Shown here in pieces: positions 1-8,740 of a stretch of DNA of 64,000 nt (position 1 is its first letter; each line of letters starts with the position of its first letter). The notes under the pieces are model-generated. The model ran no database searches and had not been told where the DNA came from. It saw only the letters and a list, made by a program, of their open reading frames with translations. Source of the DNA: an uncultured Saprospiraceae bacterium (GTDB lineage: Bacteria > Bacteroidota > Bacteroidia > Chitinophagales > Saprospiraceae); assembly GCA_937951615.1 (NCBI GenBank), contig CALFBH010000006.1:1-64000 (forward strand), written 5' to 3'. Position numbers and translations under genes: made by a program.

Positions 1-129
1 GAAGGATTTACGCCTGAATTGGGACTGAATACGAAAGTAGTTGATTTATCTCGTTTTGCCTCTGCCATGTACTTCATTGTACTGGATGACGGAACGCAGC
101 AATCAGTTGAAAAGGTTGTTAGAAAATAA
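1..129 (+). CDS. C-terminal fragment of a probable T9SS-secreted protein
   Basis: Open from the first base of the window and ending at TAA 127-129, so only the last 42 residues are visible. They read ...ELGLNTKVVDLSRFASAMYFIVLDDG... and end in VEKVVRK. The pattern of a short hydrophobic strand (VDLS), then A-MYFIVL, then a basic end matches the final strands of the type IX secretion sorting domain of Bacteroidota, where typical text is VDLSxLxxGxYxLxVxxxxxxxxxKxVKx. The cargo domain lies outside the window, so the protein's job cannot be told. A good terminator follows 20 bases after the stop, so this is the end of its transcription unit. Confidence 0.7.
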   Translation, partial: EGFTPELGLNTKVVDLSRFASAMYFIVLDDGTQQSVEKVVRK

Positions 130-148
130 AGCAACCTGATAATTATAC

Positions 149-180
149 AAGCCGCATCTCGAAAGGGGTGCGGCTTTTTT
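149..180 (+). terminator. Rho-independent terminator
   Basis: Perfect 8-bp stem AAGCCGCA (149-156) / TGCGGCTT (169-176), a 12-base loop, then a T run. It ends the transcript of the T9SS protein at the left edge. Confidence 0.85.
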
Positions 181-239
181 AATGCATATTCACAGTGACG
201 AAACCATTATCTAAAGTCTAAACAATAAATCTGATAATT

Positions 240-944
240 ATGTACGGTATGAACATGGGCTATATGCTCATTACAGTTATTACAGCCGCCATAGGCGGAC
301 TTGTAGGCAAAGTATTACAAAAGAAAATTCAAAAATACCTTCAAGTGCCTATGCGCTCTGGTTTATCTGGTGCACAGGTAGCGAAGCAAATGCTGGAACA
401 TTACGGTTTACACGATGTCCGTATTGTAGAAGGGCAGGGTTTTTTGACAGATCATTATAATCCACAAACAAAAACAATCAGCCTGAGTCCAAATATTTAT
501 CAGGGAACAAGTGTAGCTTCTGCTGCGGTTGCAGCGCATGAATGTGGACACGCAGTACAACATGCCGAATCTTACGGCTTTTTGAAAATGCGTTCTGCCA
601 TTGTACCTATCGTACAATTTTCTTCAAAAATGCAGCAATTTGTTCTGATGGGTGCTTTTATGGGCGTTGGTTTAGGAGAGGCTATAGGGAATACCTTGAT
701 GATGGCAGCTATCGCTGTATTTAGTATTACAGCTTTGTTTTCTTTCATTACATTGCCTGTTGAATTTGATGCCAGTAAGCGTGCATTAGCATGGTTGGAT
801 GAAACAGGTATTACACAAGGCGAAGAATACGACGGAGCTAAAGATGCGCTTAAATGGGCAGCGATGACTTATGTGGCAGCGGCTTTATCTGCATTGATTA
901 TGGTGCTTTACCTGCTTACTCGTTTGCAGAGCAGAAGAAGATAA
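240..944 (+). CDS. YugP-like neutral zinc metallopeptidase (membrane)
   Basis: A 234-residue membrane protein of the YugP family (Zn_peptidase_2 type). The zinc motif HECGH is at residues 100-104 (AAHECGHAVQH), with His100 and His104 as expected metal ligands and Glu101 as the catalytic base. An N-terminal hydrophobic segment (about 5-22) precedes a soluble stretch with a GLSGAQVA sequence typical of the family. Hydrophobic segments at about 130-185 and 208-228 surround the end. Length agrees with YugP proteins (about 225-235 residues). The physiological substrate of the family is not known. The gene stands alone between two terminators. The start ATG at 240 places the first membrane segment at the N-terminus. 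Confidence 0.88.
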   Translation: MYGMNMGYMLITVITAAIGGLVGKVLQKKIQKYLQVPMRSGLSGAQVAKQMLEHYGLHDVRIVEGQGFLTDHYNPQTKTISLSPNIYQGTSVASAAVAAHECGHAVQHAESYGFLKMRSAIVPIVQFSSKMQQFVLMGAFMGVGLGEAIGNTLMMAAIAVFSITALFSFITLPVEFDASKRALAWLDETGITQGEEYDGAKDALKWAAMTYVAAALSALIMVLYLLTRLQSRRR

Positions 945-962
945 GATATGCCAAAAGGCAAT

Positions 963-999
963 AAAAACGGATGAAGCCATGGTTTTCATCCGTTTTTTT
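963..999 (+). terminator. Rho-independent terminator after the YugP-like gene
   Basis: Thirteen-base complementary arms AAAAACGGATGAA (963-975) and TTCATCCGTTTTT (985-997), with the T run continuing to 999. It lies 19 bases after the stop of the metallopeptidase gene. Confidence 0.85.
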
Positions 1000-1016
1000 A
1001 TGTCTACCTCATTCCT

Positions 1017-1024
1017 TACCTTTG
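1017..1024 (+). promoter_or_regulatory. Candidate Bacteroidota -7 box for the aminotransferase gene
   Basis: TACCTTTG matches TAnnTTTG and lies about 100 bases upstream of the aminotransferase start, just after a terminator. No convincing TTTG is found at the -33 position (only a T run), so this is a weak call. Confidence 0.3.
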
Positions 1025-1126
1025 GAAAAGGATAATGAGTGGATGATGAAATGATAGAATAAATGAGGAAAGCCATTCATTTCGCATCAAACCAATTACT
1101 GGTCACAAGTTATCAATCACCACGCC

Positions 1127-2275
1127 ATGAGCATTCAGTTATCTTCCAAACTTCCCAATATCGGCACGACGATTTTCACCGTCATGAGTGCTTTAGCCAA
1201 TCAACATAAGGCAATTAATCTGTCTCAGGGTTTTCCAAATTATGACTGTGATCCCGTCCTCAAAGACCTAGTCGCAAAGTATATACAGGAAGGTTATAAT
1301 CAATACGCTCCTATGGGCGGTCTGCCTGAACTCAATGAACAAATCTATGCTAAAATTGCCAAGCTATATGATGTGCAGGTACATCCTGAAACAGAAATCA
1401 CGATTACCGCAGGAGCAACGCAGGCGGTTTATACAGCAGTGACGGCTTTTGTGCAGGCGGGTGACGAGGTCATTTTGATTGAGCCTGCTTACGACTGCTA
1501 TCGCCCGGCTGTGGAGTTATGTGGCGGGATTCCTGTGCCTTATGAATTGTCGAAACCCGACTATAAAGTAGATTGGCAGGCTTTTGAGCAGCTCATCACT
1601 CCAAAGACAAAAATGATTATGCTCAATACCCCACATAATCCCTCGGGGACAATTTTCTCAAAGGAAGATATGCTGGAATTACAGCGCATCACTGAAGGCA
1701 CGAACATCATTGTTTTATGCGATGAAGTCTATGAGCATATTGTATTTGACGGACAGGAACATCAAAGTATATTGCGTTTTCCCGACTTATTTGAACGGAG
1801 TATTGCAACCTATTCTTTTGGGAAAACCTTTCATAATACTGGCTGGAAAATGGGCTATGCCGTAGCTCCTGAATATCTGATGGATGAATTTAGAAAGGTT
1901 CATCAATTTAATGTATTTTGTGTCAATCGACCTATGCAGCACGCGCTTGCTGATTACATGAAAAATGCTGATAATTATTTGGATTTGAGTCCGTTTTATC
2001 AAAGGAAAAGAGATTTTTTTGGATCAGCTATTCAAGCGTCTAGATTTAAACCTATTGCCTGTAAAGGCACTTATTTTCAGGCTGTGGATTATAGTGCGAT
2101 TAGCGACGAACCAGATACCGAATTTGCTAAACGACTGACACGGGAACATGGCGTAGGTGCTATTCCAGTTTCTGTATTTTATAGCTCAGGAAAAGATGAA
2201 AAAGTGGTACGGTTTTGTTTTGCCAAAACAGAAGATATGCTGGAACGGGCGGGAGAATTACTTTGTAAGGTATAA
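1127..2275 (+). CDS. PLP-dependent aminotransferase, methionine/kynurenine type (YbdL-like)
   Basis: A 382-residue fold-type I aminotransferase close in length to E. coli YbdL (386). Visible family features: LSQGFPNYDCDP near the N-terminus, the NTPHNPSG segment, CDEVYEHIVFDG, and SFGKTFHNTGWKMGY, where Lys233 should form the Schiff base with pyridoxal phosphate. YbdL and related kynurenine aminotransferase/glutamine transaminase K enzymes transaminate methionine, aromatic and sulfur amino acids, often with glutamine as donor. The cytosolic substrate cannot be fixed from sequence alone. A MarR regulator follows after 35 bases and may be co-transcribed. A YafV-type omega-amidase, the usual biochemical partner of such transaminases, is encoded far away at 30642. 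Confidence 0.88.
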   Translation: MSIQLSSKLPNIGTTIFTVMSALANQHKAINLSQGFPNYDCDPVLKDLVAKYIQEGYNQYAPMGGLPELNEQIYAKIAKLYDVQVHPETEITITAGATQAVYTAVTAFVQAGDEVILIEPAYDCYRPAVELCGGIPVPYELSKPDYKVDWQAFEQLITPKTKMIMLNTPHNPSGTIFSKEDMLELQRITEGTNIIVLCDEVYEHIVFDGQEHQSILRFPDLFERSIATYSFGKTFHNTGWKMGYAVAPEYLMDEFRKVHQFNVFCVNRPMQHALADYMKNADNYLDLSPFYQRKRDFFGSAIQASRFKPIACKGTYFQAVDYSAISDEPDTEFAKRLTREHGVGAIPVSVFYSSGKDEKVVRFCFAKTEDMLERAGELLCKV

Positions 2276-2310
2276 TTTTTATTCTTGATATTTTCTGTAC
2301 TTTTACCATT

Positions 2311-2745
2311 ATGGCAGTAAATAAAGACACCAAAAATTTCGGGGCGTACATTGATCGCACGATAAAAGTAATTAAGCTGAATTATCTGAAAGCCTTCAAA
2401 GAGGCAGGGATTGATTTAACGACAGAGCAATGGGTTATCATGGATAGCCTGTATAAAAATAATGGCGTTTCACAGACGGATTTGGCCAATGGAAGTTTCA
2501 AAAATGCACCAACTGTTTCCCGCATCATCGACCTGATGTGTAAAAAGAACTTAACTACGCGGCAGCGATTTGAAAATGACCGCCGTCGATATAAAATATT
2601 CTTAACCGAAGAAGGACAAGCTACGTATGAAAAAGCATTGCCTATTGTAGAAGAATTGAGACGACAGGGATGGGAAGGGCTTTCTGATGAAGACTATGAG
2701 GTTTTTCTGCGTATCATGAATCAGATTTTTCAGAATTTTGAATAG
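2311..2745 (+). CDS. MarR-family transcriptional regulator
   Basis: A 144-residue protein with the MarR winged-helix layout: N-terminal dimerisation helix, LTTEQWVIMDSLYKNNGVSQTDLAN (helix-turn-helix start), a recognition helix in NAPTVSRIIDLMCKKNL, and the wing RRYKIFLTEEGQ. The R-x-x-x-x-DRR-x-x (RFENDRRRYKI) signature of the MarR wing is clear. It follows the aminotransferase by 35 bases on the same strand. The ligand and target are unknown; control of its own operon is the usual arrangement in this family, but that is inference. Confidence 0.9.
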   Translation: MAVNKDTKNFGAYIDRTIKVIKLNYLKAFKEAGIDLTTEQWVIMDSLYKNNGVSQTDLANGSFKNAPTVSRIIDLMCKKNLTTRQRFENDRRRYKIFLTEEGQATYEKALPIVEELRRQGWEGLSDEDYEVFLRIMNQIFQNFE

Positions 2746-2755
2746 AAAACTTATT

Positions 2756-3673
2756 ATGCGATCAACCAATATATGGATATTCACTGTATTCAGCAGTCTT
2801 ATTTTTACTGCTTGTACTACCAACCTTGCTATAAACCGTCAGCCAGATTCATTAGCGGCAATAACTCCTGATTCAGATAGTCATCAATCAGGTAAGTTGA
2901 AAATATCAATTGATAAGGTTGGGGCGTATGTGAACAAGACGAGACGTGTTTCGATTAAATTAAAAGTTGAAGGATTTGATGCAAAGGACATTAAGGGATA
3001 CAAATTAGAGCGGTCTCTTTTAAGCAATGGAGAGGAATTAAAATTGTCAGAAGGAGGGGAGTCACCTACTGCACTAGCTAGAGGAAGTATAGAGCTTAAA
3101 GAAAGAGGCAAGTGGTTTAGGTCCGTTAGTAGACGGCAGCCACATGATCCGTATGTAAAAGAGTTTGTGAAAGAAAATATATTTTATGTACCACCAATAT
3201 ATGCCAGGATTGACGAAGCCATTAATACTGTTGACTTAAAAGGTGAAATAACACTTATCGTGGCTTCAGAAGAAAATAAATGTTTATGCGAAGTTGAAGA
3301 TTTTCTCGCTGAGGGAAAACTCACAGAGCAGCCTTTTGAATTTAATGGGGGTATTATATCTTTTAAAGAAGAGCCTGCTTATAGTACAGAGGAGCTTAAT
3401 GATAATCACTTAGTACATAATATGGTTTTTCAAGTTGATGATCTGGAAAGGTCTCTCTTTAATGTATATTTTAAAGATAGTAGTGGTAAAGAACGAGGTA
3501 AAAGTGGTGACGGATATGGGCATCGCCCACCCGAAACAACCTATCTTTTAAGGACTGGTTTTATGGATGAAAAACCAGATAAAGACTGGAAAATGGTCAT
3601 GATTTATGGACACGAGAATTGTAGACAGACTATTCCTTTTCATTTTAAAAATATTGACGTAAGCTCTAAGTAG
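2756..3673 (+). CDS. Hypothetical lipoprotein
   Basis: A 305-residue protein counted from ATG 2756. An in-frame TTG at 2738 would overlap the MarR gene but only adds six residues before the signal peptide. The N-terminus MRSTNIWIFTVFSSLIFTAC ends in a lipobox-like F-T-A-C, so it is probably a lipoprotein. The remainder is hydrophilic with scattered charged strands and no domain I recognise. Cys residues at the CLCE segment and in the C-terminal HENCRQ segment are the only others that stand out. It begins 10 bases after the MarR stop, suggesting co-transcription. Function unknown. Confidence 0.65.
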   Translation: MRSTNIWIFTVFSSLIFTACTTNLAINRQPDSLAAITPDSDSHQSGKLKISIDKVGAYVNKTRRVSIKLKVEGFDAKDIKGYKLERSLLSNGEELKLSEGGESPTALARGSIELKERGKWFRSVSRRQPHDPYVKEFVKENIFYVPPIYARIDEAINTVDLKGEITLIVASEENKCLCEVEDFLAEGKLTEQPFEFNGGIISFKEEPAYSTEELNDNHLVHNMVFQVDDLERSLFNVYFKDSSGKERGKSGDGYGHRPPETTYLLRTGFMDEKPDKDWKMVMIYGHENCRQTIPFHFKNIDVSSK

Positions 3674-3718
3674 AAGTTTAAGTCTTAGGGTACATTTCAT
3701 AGATTATTTAGCAAGTTA

Positions 3719-3750
3719 TTTGCATAAGTCAATTATTTTAAATAATTTTG
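3719..3750 (+). promoter_or_regulatory. Bacteroidota-type promoter of the HPPD gene
   Basis: TTTG (3719-3722), a 20-base spacer, then TAATTTTG (3743-3750), a full match to TTTG-N19-21-TAnnTTTG. Transcription would start near 3757, 36 bases before ATG 3793. The box overlaps the in-frame TTG at 3748, which argues against that codon as the translation start. Confidence 0.6.
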
Positions 3751-3792
3751 TTGCCACAACAACTATTGCTAAAGCAATTTAAAAATAATGCC

Positions 3793-4926
3793 ATGTTTGA
3801 TACTGTAACAACAATGCCCAAACTACATAAAGATGCTGGAGATTTTATGCCAATCAATGGCACAGATTATCTGGAGCTTTATGTGAGCAATGCAAAACAG
3901 GCGGCGCACTTTTATAAATCAGCAATGGGATTCAAGTCTCTGGCTTATGCGGGCTTGGAAACGGGATTGCGCGACAGAGAATCTTATGTGGTGGAACAGG
4001 ACAAAATACGTTTGGTACTGACTTCGCCGCTGACCAGTGGTACGGAAATTGGCAGACACATTGACCAGCATGGAGATGGTGTAAAGGTGACGGCTCTTTG
4101 GGTGGACGATGCCACTTATGCTTATAAAGCAGCGATGAAGCGGGGTGCAAAATCGTTTATGACGCCTACTGTAGAGAAAGACGAATATGGTCAAGTCGTG
4201 CGTTCAGGTATTCATACTTATGGAGATGTCGTGCATGTTTTTGTAGAGCGGAAAGATTATAAGGGCATATTTTTACCCGGCTATAAAGCATGGAAGACTA
4301 GCTATAATCCAACTCCTGTCGGTTTAAAATTCGTCGATCACATGGTCGGTAATGTTGAATTGGGTAAAATGAATGAATGGGTAAAGTTCTACCAAGACGT
4401 TATGGGCTTTACGCAAATTATGTCTTTCGACGATAAAGAAATTTCGACAGAATATACGGCGCTGATGAGTAAGGTGATGAGCAATGGCAATGGGCGTATT
4501 AAATTCCCCATCAACGAACCAGCACCTGGTTTGAAAAAATCGCAGGTAGATGAATATCTTGAGTTTTATGAGGGAGCTGGTGTACAGCATATTGCACTAG
4601 CGACAGATGATATTATTGATACGGTCAGACAATTACGAGATAGAGGCATTGAGTTTTTGCAAGTGCCGAGTACTTATTATGATGTTTTGCATGAGCGCGT
4701 AGGGGAGATAGATGAGGATATTGCACCACTTAGAGAACTGGGTATTTTGGTCGACCGGGACGAAGAAGGTTATTTGCTGCAAATTTTCACAAAAACAGTG
4801 CAAGCAAGACCGACCATGTTTTTTGAAATCATTCAGCGAAAAGGAGCAACTTCATTCGGGAAAGGAAATTTCAAAGCACTTTTTGAAGCATTAGAAAGAG
4901 AACAAGAGCTAAGAGGAACGCTCTAG
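3793..4926 (+). CDS. hppD: 4-hydroxyphenylpyruvate dioxygenase
   Basis: A 377-residue non-haem Fe(II) dioxygenase that converts 4-hydroxyphenylpyruvate to homogentisate in tyrosine breakdown. Two vicinal-oxygen-chelate halves are visible. The iron ligands stand in the expected places: His183 (FVDHMVGNVE), His266 (GVQHIALATDDI) and Glu345 (PTMFFEIIQRKGA). The last segment is a strong HPPD signature. ATG 3793 is preferred because an upstream in-frame TTG (3748) lies inside a consensus promoter. The gene is followed by its own terminator, so it is a single-gene unit; homogentisate dioxygenase is not in this window. Confidence 0.95.
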   Translation: MFDTVTTMPKLHKDAGDFMPINGTDYLELYVSNAKQAAHFYKSAMGFKSLAYAGLETGLRDRESYVVEQDKIRLVLTSPLTSGTEIGRHIDQHGDGVKVTALWVDDATYAYKAAMKRGAKSFMTPTVEKDEYGQVVRSGIHTYGDVVHVFVERKDYKGIFLPGYKAWKTSYNPTPVGLKFVDHMVGNVELGKMNEWVKFYQDVMGFTQIMSFDDKEISTEYTALMSKVMSNGNGRIKFPINEPAPGLKKSQVDEYLEFYEGAGVQHIALATDDIIDTVRQLRDRGIEFLQVPSTYYDVLHERVGEIDEDIAPLRELGILVDRDEEGYLLQIFTKTVQARPTMFFEIIQRKGATSFGKGNFKALFEALEREQELRGTL

Positions 4927-4976
4927 CTAAAGATTTAATACAACCTTATCAATTCACCCTGATTGTTATGAAAAGT

Positions 4977-5004
4977 ACACCCTGCGTTTTGCAGGGTGTT
5001 TTTT
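4977..5004 (+). terminator. Rho-independent terminator of hppD
   Basis: Perfect 9-bp stem ACACCCTGC (4977-4985) / GCAGGGTGT (4991-4999) with a 5-base loop and a following T run. Confidence 0.88.
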
Positions 5005-5092
5005 GTTAACAGAAAAGGGAACTGCTTTACAGCAATTCCCTTCATAAATTTTAAACACCACTTATGGGCATTTAATTTCATTTTTAATGTAC

Positions 5093-5374
5093 TTACTTAG
5101 CCATAGCTTTACGTACAGCACCAATGATAGCCATCAGAACGCCTCCTCCGAGAACGCCTCCTCCGGCAGTACCAAGAATGCCCATCAAATCCATGCCTCC
5201 AGTGGACATACCTAGCATGCCCATCAGAGCATTGCCTCCTAATGCACCACCAGCAATTCCAGCAACAGAATTCCATAGTGTACCCATAGAAGAACCTTTC
5301 ATTAATGAACCAGCTACGTTGCCTCCAATGGCACCGCTAAGCAAAGAAATAATTTGTGGCAGTAAACTTCCCAT
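5093..5374 (-). CDS. Small glycine-rich hydrophobic protein
   Basis: A 93-residue protein of low complexity, dominated by Gly, Met, Leu and Ala. It contains glycine-rich helices such as SGAIGGNVAGS, AGIAGGALGGNALMGMLG and GTAGGGVLGGGVLMAIIGAV, and ends with a short basic tail RKAMAK. There is no cleavable signal and few charges, so insertion into a membrane through GxxxG-type helices or self-assembly is plausible. I do not recognise a named family. On the opposite strand the same DNA reads as a Pro-rich frame, which I treat as a shadow. The gene is convergent with hppD and has no close partner. Function unknown. Confidence 0.6.
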   Translation of the reverse strand: MGSLLPQIISLLSGAIGGNVAGSLMKGSSMGTLWNSVAGIAGGALGGNALMGMLGMSTGGMDLMGILGTAGGGVLGGGVLMAIIGAVRKAMAK

Positions 5375-5609
5375 AATTAAAAATTTAAATTGGTTAGATA
5401 AAAGATGATTGAAATTTTATTTTAAATTGAAATTTCAATGCCAAATTAATAAATAAAAACAAAGAAACGTCAAATTTGGGATGAAAATGACATAAGCTTG
5501 ATTATCTTCAAGTTTAATAAGAAGATAAACACATATTTACCTATTTGTCATGCCCTTGTGTTTAATTAGATGCACAGTTTACTATTCGTCACTCTTTTAA
5601 GGAATAAAA

Positions 5610-6803
5610 ATGCTTAAAGTTATACTTGGTTTTTTGTTATTACTAGGTCTCATAATCTTATTCAATCTGGGAAATATAAAAAAACTACACCACTCAATCA
5701 CGATTTTTGATCAGGAAAAAATAATCGACAATTTTCTGAATATGGAAAAAAGCTTTCCTTTTCGGGAAATAAAAAAAAGTGACCAGCCTGTAAAGTTGCC
5801 GCAAAATTTGTCGTATAAAATGATGCAGACCTTTAATTGGGAAGGACAGGCAATGGATGTGCAGCAATACCTGGAATACAGCAATACAACTGGCTTACTA
5901 ATTATTCATAAAGATACGATAGTGTACGAGCAGTATTTCAATGGTATGAAACCAGAAAAGACACACATTTCCTGGTCGGTAGCCAAGTCTTTTGTTGCCA
6001 CCTTGGTAGGCATCGCGTTGGAAGATGGCTTATTTGAAAGTATTGAAGACCCCGTGACTAAATACCTGCCCCAACTGAAAAAAAGTGCCTACGATGGTGT
6101 GCGAATTAAAGACATTTTGCAAATGAGTTCAGGCGTACAGTTTACGGAAGATTATCGAGATTTTAATTCTGATATCAACCGTTTTGGGAGAGGCTTCGCT
6201 TTGGGCAAGTCACTGGAAAAATTTGTAAAGAGCCTGAAAAGCGACCGTGAACCAGGAATATATAATCATTATGTGAGTATGGATACACAGGTTTTAGGGA
6301 TGCTCGTAATGGAGGTGACTGGAAAAACCTTATCTGCTTATCTCGGGGAAAAAGTCTGGAACCCTGTGGGAATGGAGCATGATGCCCAGTGGATTATTGA
6401 TAAAACCGGAATGGAAGCGGCTTTTGGTGGGCTGAATATTACACTTCGCGATTATGCTAGATTTGGGTTGTTGTATTTGAAAGAGGGAAATTGGAATGGA
6501 CAACAAATTGTCAGTAAAGATTGGATTCAACAGTCTATCACGCCCGATGCACCACACCTTCAGCCAGGAGCCGACAATCCGATGTCAGATAATATTTTTG
6601 GCTATGGTTTTCAATGGTGGCTACCAGAACAACCGGATGGGGACTATTTTGCTTCCGGGATTTATAATCAGTACATTTATAATAACACCAAAAAAGACCT
6701 GGTCATCGTAAAAACCTCAGCGAATTACCATTTTAAAGAAGCTAATGATGACTCGAAAGTCAAACACATCACGATGTTTCAGGCAATAGCGAAGGAGTTT
6801 TGA
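5610..6803 (+). CDS. Serine hydrolase, class C beta-lactamase-like
   Basis: A 397-residue protein with an N-terminal membrane anchor (about residues 3-22, VILGFLLLLGLIILFNLG) and a beta-lactamase/esterase fold. The nucleophile motif S-V-A-K is at residues 123-126 (SWSVAKSFVAT), giving Ser123 and Lys126. A candidate second-motif Tyr lies in the YNHYVSMDTQ segment. A downstream region FGYGFQWWLPE with ASGIYNQYIY corresponds to the part that usually carries the third motif. It is probably a periplasmic esterase or peptidase rather than an antibiotic-resistance enzyme; substrate unknown. A good ribosome-binding sequence (AAGGAATAAAA) precedes ATG 5610. The gene stands alone. Confidence 0.85.
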   Translation: MLKVILGFLLLLGLIILFNLGNIKKLHHSITIFDQEKIIDNFLNMEKSFPFREIKKSDQPVKLPQNLSYKMMQTFNWEGQAMDVQQYLEYSNTTGLLIIHKDTIVYEQYFNGMKPEKTHISWSVAKSFVATLVGIALEDGLFESIEDPVTKYLPQLKKSAYDGVRIKDILQMSSGVQFTEDYRDFNSDINRFGRGFALGKSLEKFVKSLKSDREPGIYNHYVSMDTQVLGMLVMEVTGKTLSAYLGEKVWNPVGMEHDAQWIIDKTGMEAAFGGLNITLRDYARFGLLYLKEGNWNGQQIVSKDWIQQSITPDAPHLQPGADNPMSDNIFGYGFQWWLPEQPDGDYFASGIYNQYIYNNTKKDLVIVKTSANYHFKEANDDSKVKHITMFQAIAKEF

Positions 6804-6825
6804 AGGCTGAATAGAAAGAAGAATG

Positions 6826-6888
6826 TTCTCGCGAAGGCGCAAAGCCGCTAAAGAAAATAAACTTTGCGTCTTTGCGTCTTCGCGAGAA
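6826..6888. repeat. Dispersed CGCAAAG inverted repeat, copy 1
   Basis: An imperfect palindrome whose arms are built from GCGAAGGCGCAAAG and CTTTGCGTCTTTGCGTC, closed at the ends by TTCTCGCG / CGCGAGAA. A second copy of the same design lies at 26621-26683. This copy sits between the ends of two convergent genes, so it could form a transcript-ending hairpin for both. Confidence 0.7.
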
Positions 6889-6896
6889 AAATTTCA

Positions 6897-8192
6897 TCAA
6901 TCCACCATAATCTTCATCGTAGTTGCACCCGTCTCAAAAGTGACTTGCAACAAATAAATACCTGAATCCATACCAGAAAGGTTCACTTGATTCAGCAGAT
7001 GATTATCTTCCGACAAGGCAATTTGCTTACCTAGCATATCAAATACTTCGATACTGATGGGCGCTTCGATTGCTTCAATATTCAATACACCCTGCGTTGG
7101 ATTTGGATATACTGACAGCCCTTTTTCGTGGGCAATATCTTCAATGTTAATGGGCATACAGCCACCAGTCAGCAAGCCATTTCGCGGACCTTCCAATACG
7201 CCACGCATGATGTCGACCTGTCCTTGTGTAAAACTATTTTGGCAAACCTCAGTAGAGTAGTCCATATAATTTTCGACCATGTCTGGTAAATCGGGACTGC
7301 CATCTGTACAGGTATTTTTAGTAAAATCACAACCTTCTGCCTGCGAGTTAGTCCCTGCATTTGGTGTATCGGCTACGCCATCATCTACATCACAATCCGG
7401 AATACCAAAAATTGCTCCTGTACCATCTCCCCAGATATGGCGCAATCCAAGATAATGTCCAACCTCGTGTATAGGTGTGCGTCCTTTGATGTCGAAACCC
7501 GCAACAGGAGGCGCATTAGGATTGTTTCTGCCCATAGCAGTGTATTCGATGACCACGCCCTCAAATTCAGGCTGTGTAGCAGCAGAACCAGCTGGCCAAT
7601 TGGGAAGTCCATCAGGAGGATAAGCATAGCCCAGAATAGAACCTAGTGCAGAAGTCATGTGTACCACCCAGATATTGAGGTAACAATTGGTGTCCCAGGC
7701 ATCGCTGCCGCCACCTGAAGTCATTTTGATAGCAGCATCGGGCAAGCCGCCCAAAAGTCCTATTTCAAAAGTTGTGCTCGTTTGTACCCTTATAATTTCT
7801 TGTAAATCAAATTCAATCATGGGGTCAGTAACGATGCTGTCAAATTCAGCACGCGTATTTATTGTGTCGGCATTCAGGCGGCGGAAATCTTCATTGAGTA
7901 CTTCCATTTGCGATAAGATCACACTGTCAGGCAGGTTTTCTTCTGGCTGATTCCAGACGACATGAACGACGACCGGAATAGTATATACATCATTGCCGCC
8001 GGCTGCACGGCTGTTCGCGCCTCTTGCTTTGGCAGCTTCAAAGGTCGCATTCACAACATCGCGATAGCCGGGATGTTTTTCTTCCATGGTATTCATCAGA
8101 AGGTCGTGTCCGCAGATAGGATAGCTTATTTGTTGCGCATTACCTGTCACGATAAATAACAAGGACACTAAGGAGCATAATATTGTTTTCAT
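6897..8192 (-). CDS. Secreted M43-type metalloprotease with T9SS sorting tail
   Basis: A 431-residue protein counted from ATG 8192, where MKTILCSLVSLLFIVTGNAQ forms a clean signal peptide; the frame is open for 42 more codons upstream but these look non-coding. The zinc motif HEVGHYLGLRH begins at His242 (HExxHxxGxxH). A Met-turn, VENYMDYS, follows about 60 residues later. This is the pappalysin/ulilysin-like M43 layout, with a Cys-rich loop between. The last about 80 residues (LSVYPNPTQGVLNIEA... to the C-terminus) are a type A T9SS sorting domain, so the enzyme should be exported to the surface or medium. Likely role: extracellular protein digestion. Confidence 0.92.
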   Translation of the reverse strand: MKTILCSLVSLLFIVTGNAQQISYPICGHDLLMNTMEEKHPGYRDVVNATFEAAKARGANSRAAGGNDVYTIPVVVHVVWNQPEENLPDSVILSQMEVLNEDFRRLNADTINTRAEFDSIVTDPMIEFDLQEIIRVQTSTTFEIGLLGGLPDAAIKMTSGGGSDAWDTNCYLNIWVVHMTSALGSILGYAYPPDGLPNWPAGSAATQPEFEGVVIEYTAMGRNNPNAPPVAGFDIKGRTPIHEVGHYLGLRHIWGDGTGAIFGIPDCDVDDGVADTPNAGTNSQAEGCDFTKNTCTDGSPDLPDMVENYMDYSTEVCQNSFTQGQVDIMRGVLEGPRNGLLTGGCMPINIEDIAHEKGLSVYPNPTQGVLNIEAIEAPISIEVFDMLGKQIALSEDNHLLNQVNLSGMDSGIYLLQVTFETGATTMKIMVD

Positions 8193-8299
8193 TAGATTGT
8201 TTATTGTATTTTTTAAAACACAAAAATAATTAATTATCAATTGAATACGGAAAAAGAGCGAGTCAAGATGTAAATTTATTTTTTGCTCCTTACTAAAAC

Positions 8300-8336
8300 T
8301 AAAAAAGCGATGCTCCAATAAATTGAAGCATCGCTT
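8300..8336 (-). terminator. Rho-independent terminator of the HU gene
   Basis: Perfect 10-bp stem AAGCGATGCT (8305-8314) / AGCATCGCTT (8327-8336). On the minus strand it is followed by a T run, 26 bases after the HU stop codon. Confidence 0.85.
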
Positions 8337-8361
8337 AAGATCTTAAAACCTAATGCAAAGA

Positions 8362-8634
8362 TTAGTTTACAGCTTCGCCAAGTTCTTTACCTGCTTTGAA
8401 TTTTACTAAATTCTTAGCTTTAATAGTAATTGCTGCACCTGTTTGTGGATTTCTACCTTGACGTTCAGCACGGTGGCTGACAGAAAATGTACCAAATCCA
8501 ACTAAAGTTACTTTTTTGCCATCTTTCAGCGTACTTTTGATGGAGTCCAAAACAGAATTAAGAGCATCAGTAGCTTCAGCTTTATTGATACCTGCATCTT
8601 CAGCTATTCTGTTGATTACGTCGCCTTTGTTCAT
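8362..8634 (-). CDS. HU-family DNA-binding protein
   Basis: A 90-residue histone-like protein. The N-terminus MNKGDVINRIAEDAGINKAEA gives the two dimerisation helices, followed by GKKVTLVGFGTFSVSHRAER. The DNA-binding arm signature GRNPQTGAAITIKAK contains the Pro that intercalates into DNA in this family. Length matches HU exactly. HU compacts and bends DNA in the nucleoid. The gene has its own consensus promoter (8741-8771), a leader of about 100 bases and its own terminator, so it is a single-gene unit. Confidence 0.96.
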   Translation of the reverse strand: MNKGDVINRIAEDAGINKAEATDALNSVLDSIKSTLKDGKKVTLVGFGTFSVSHRAERQGRNPQTGAAITIKAKNLVKFKAGKELGEAVN

Positions 8635-8740
8635 TTTATAACTAGTTTTTATTTAAAAAATTAGGTTACAGTAATATTTAAATAACAGTCTAAATATTAC
8701 TCATTAAAGTTTTTTTAGTTGTGTTGCTTTTAAGCGTCGG

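Noticed and set aside
3748..3792. TTG start for HPPD
   Set aside because: The codon lies inside the -7 box of a consensus promoter and adds residues not typical of the family; ATG 3793 is preferred.
5124..5408. Proline-rich frame on the plus strand opposite the Gly-rich gene
   Set aside because: Pro-rich text is simply the complement of Gly codons; no start context, and the minus-strand frame has a more natural protein composition.
7057..8159. Open frames opposite the M43 protease gene
   Set aside because: Antisense shadows with no motifs; the minus-strand frame has the zinc motif and sorting domain.
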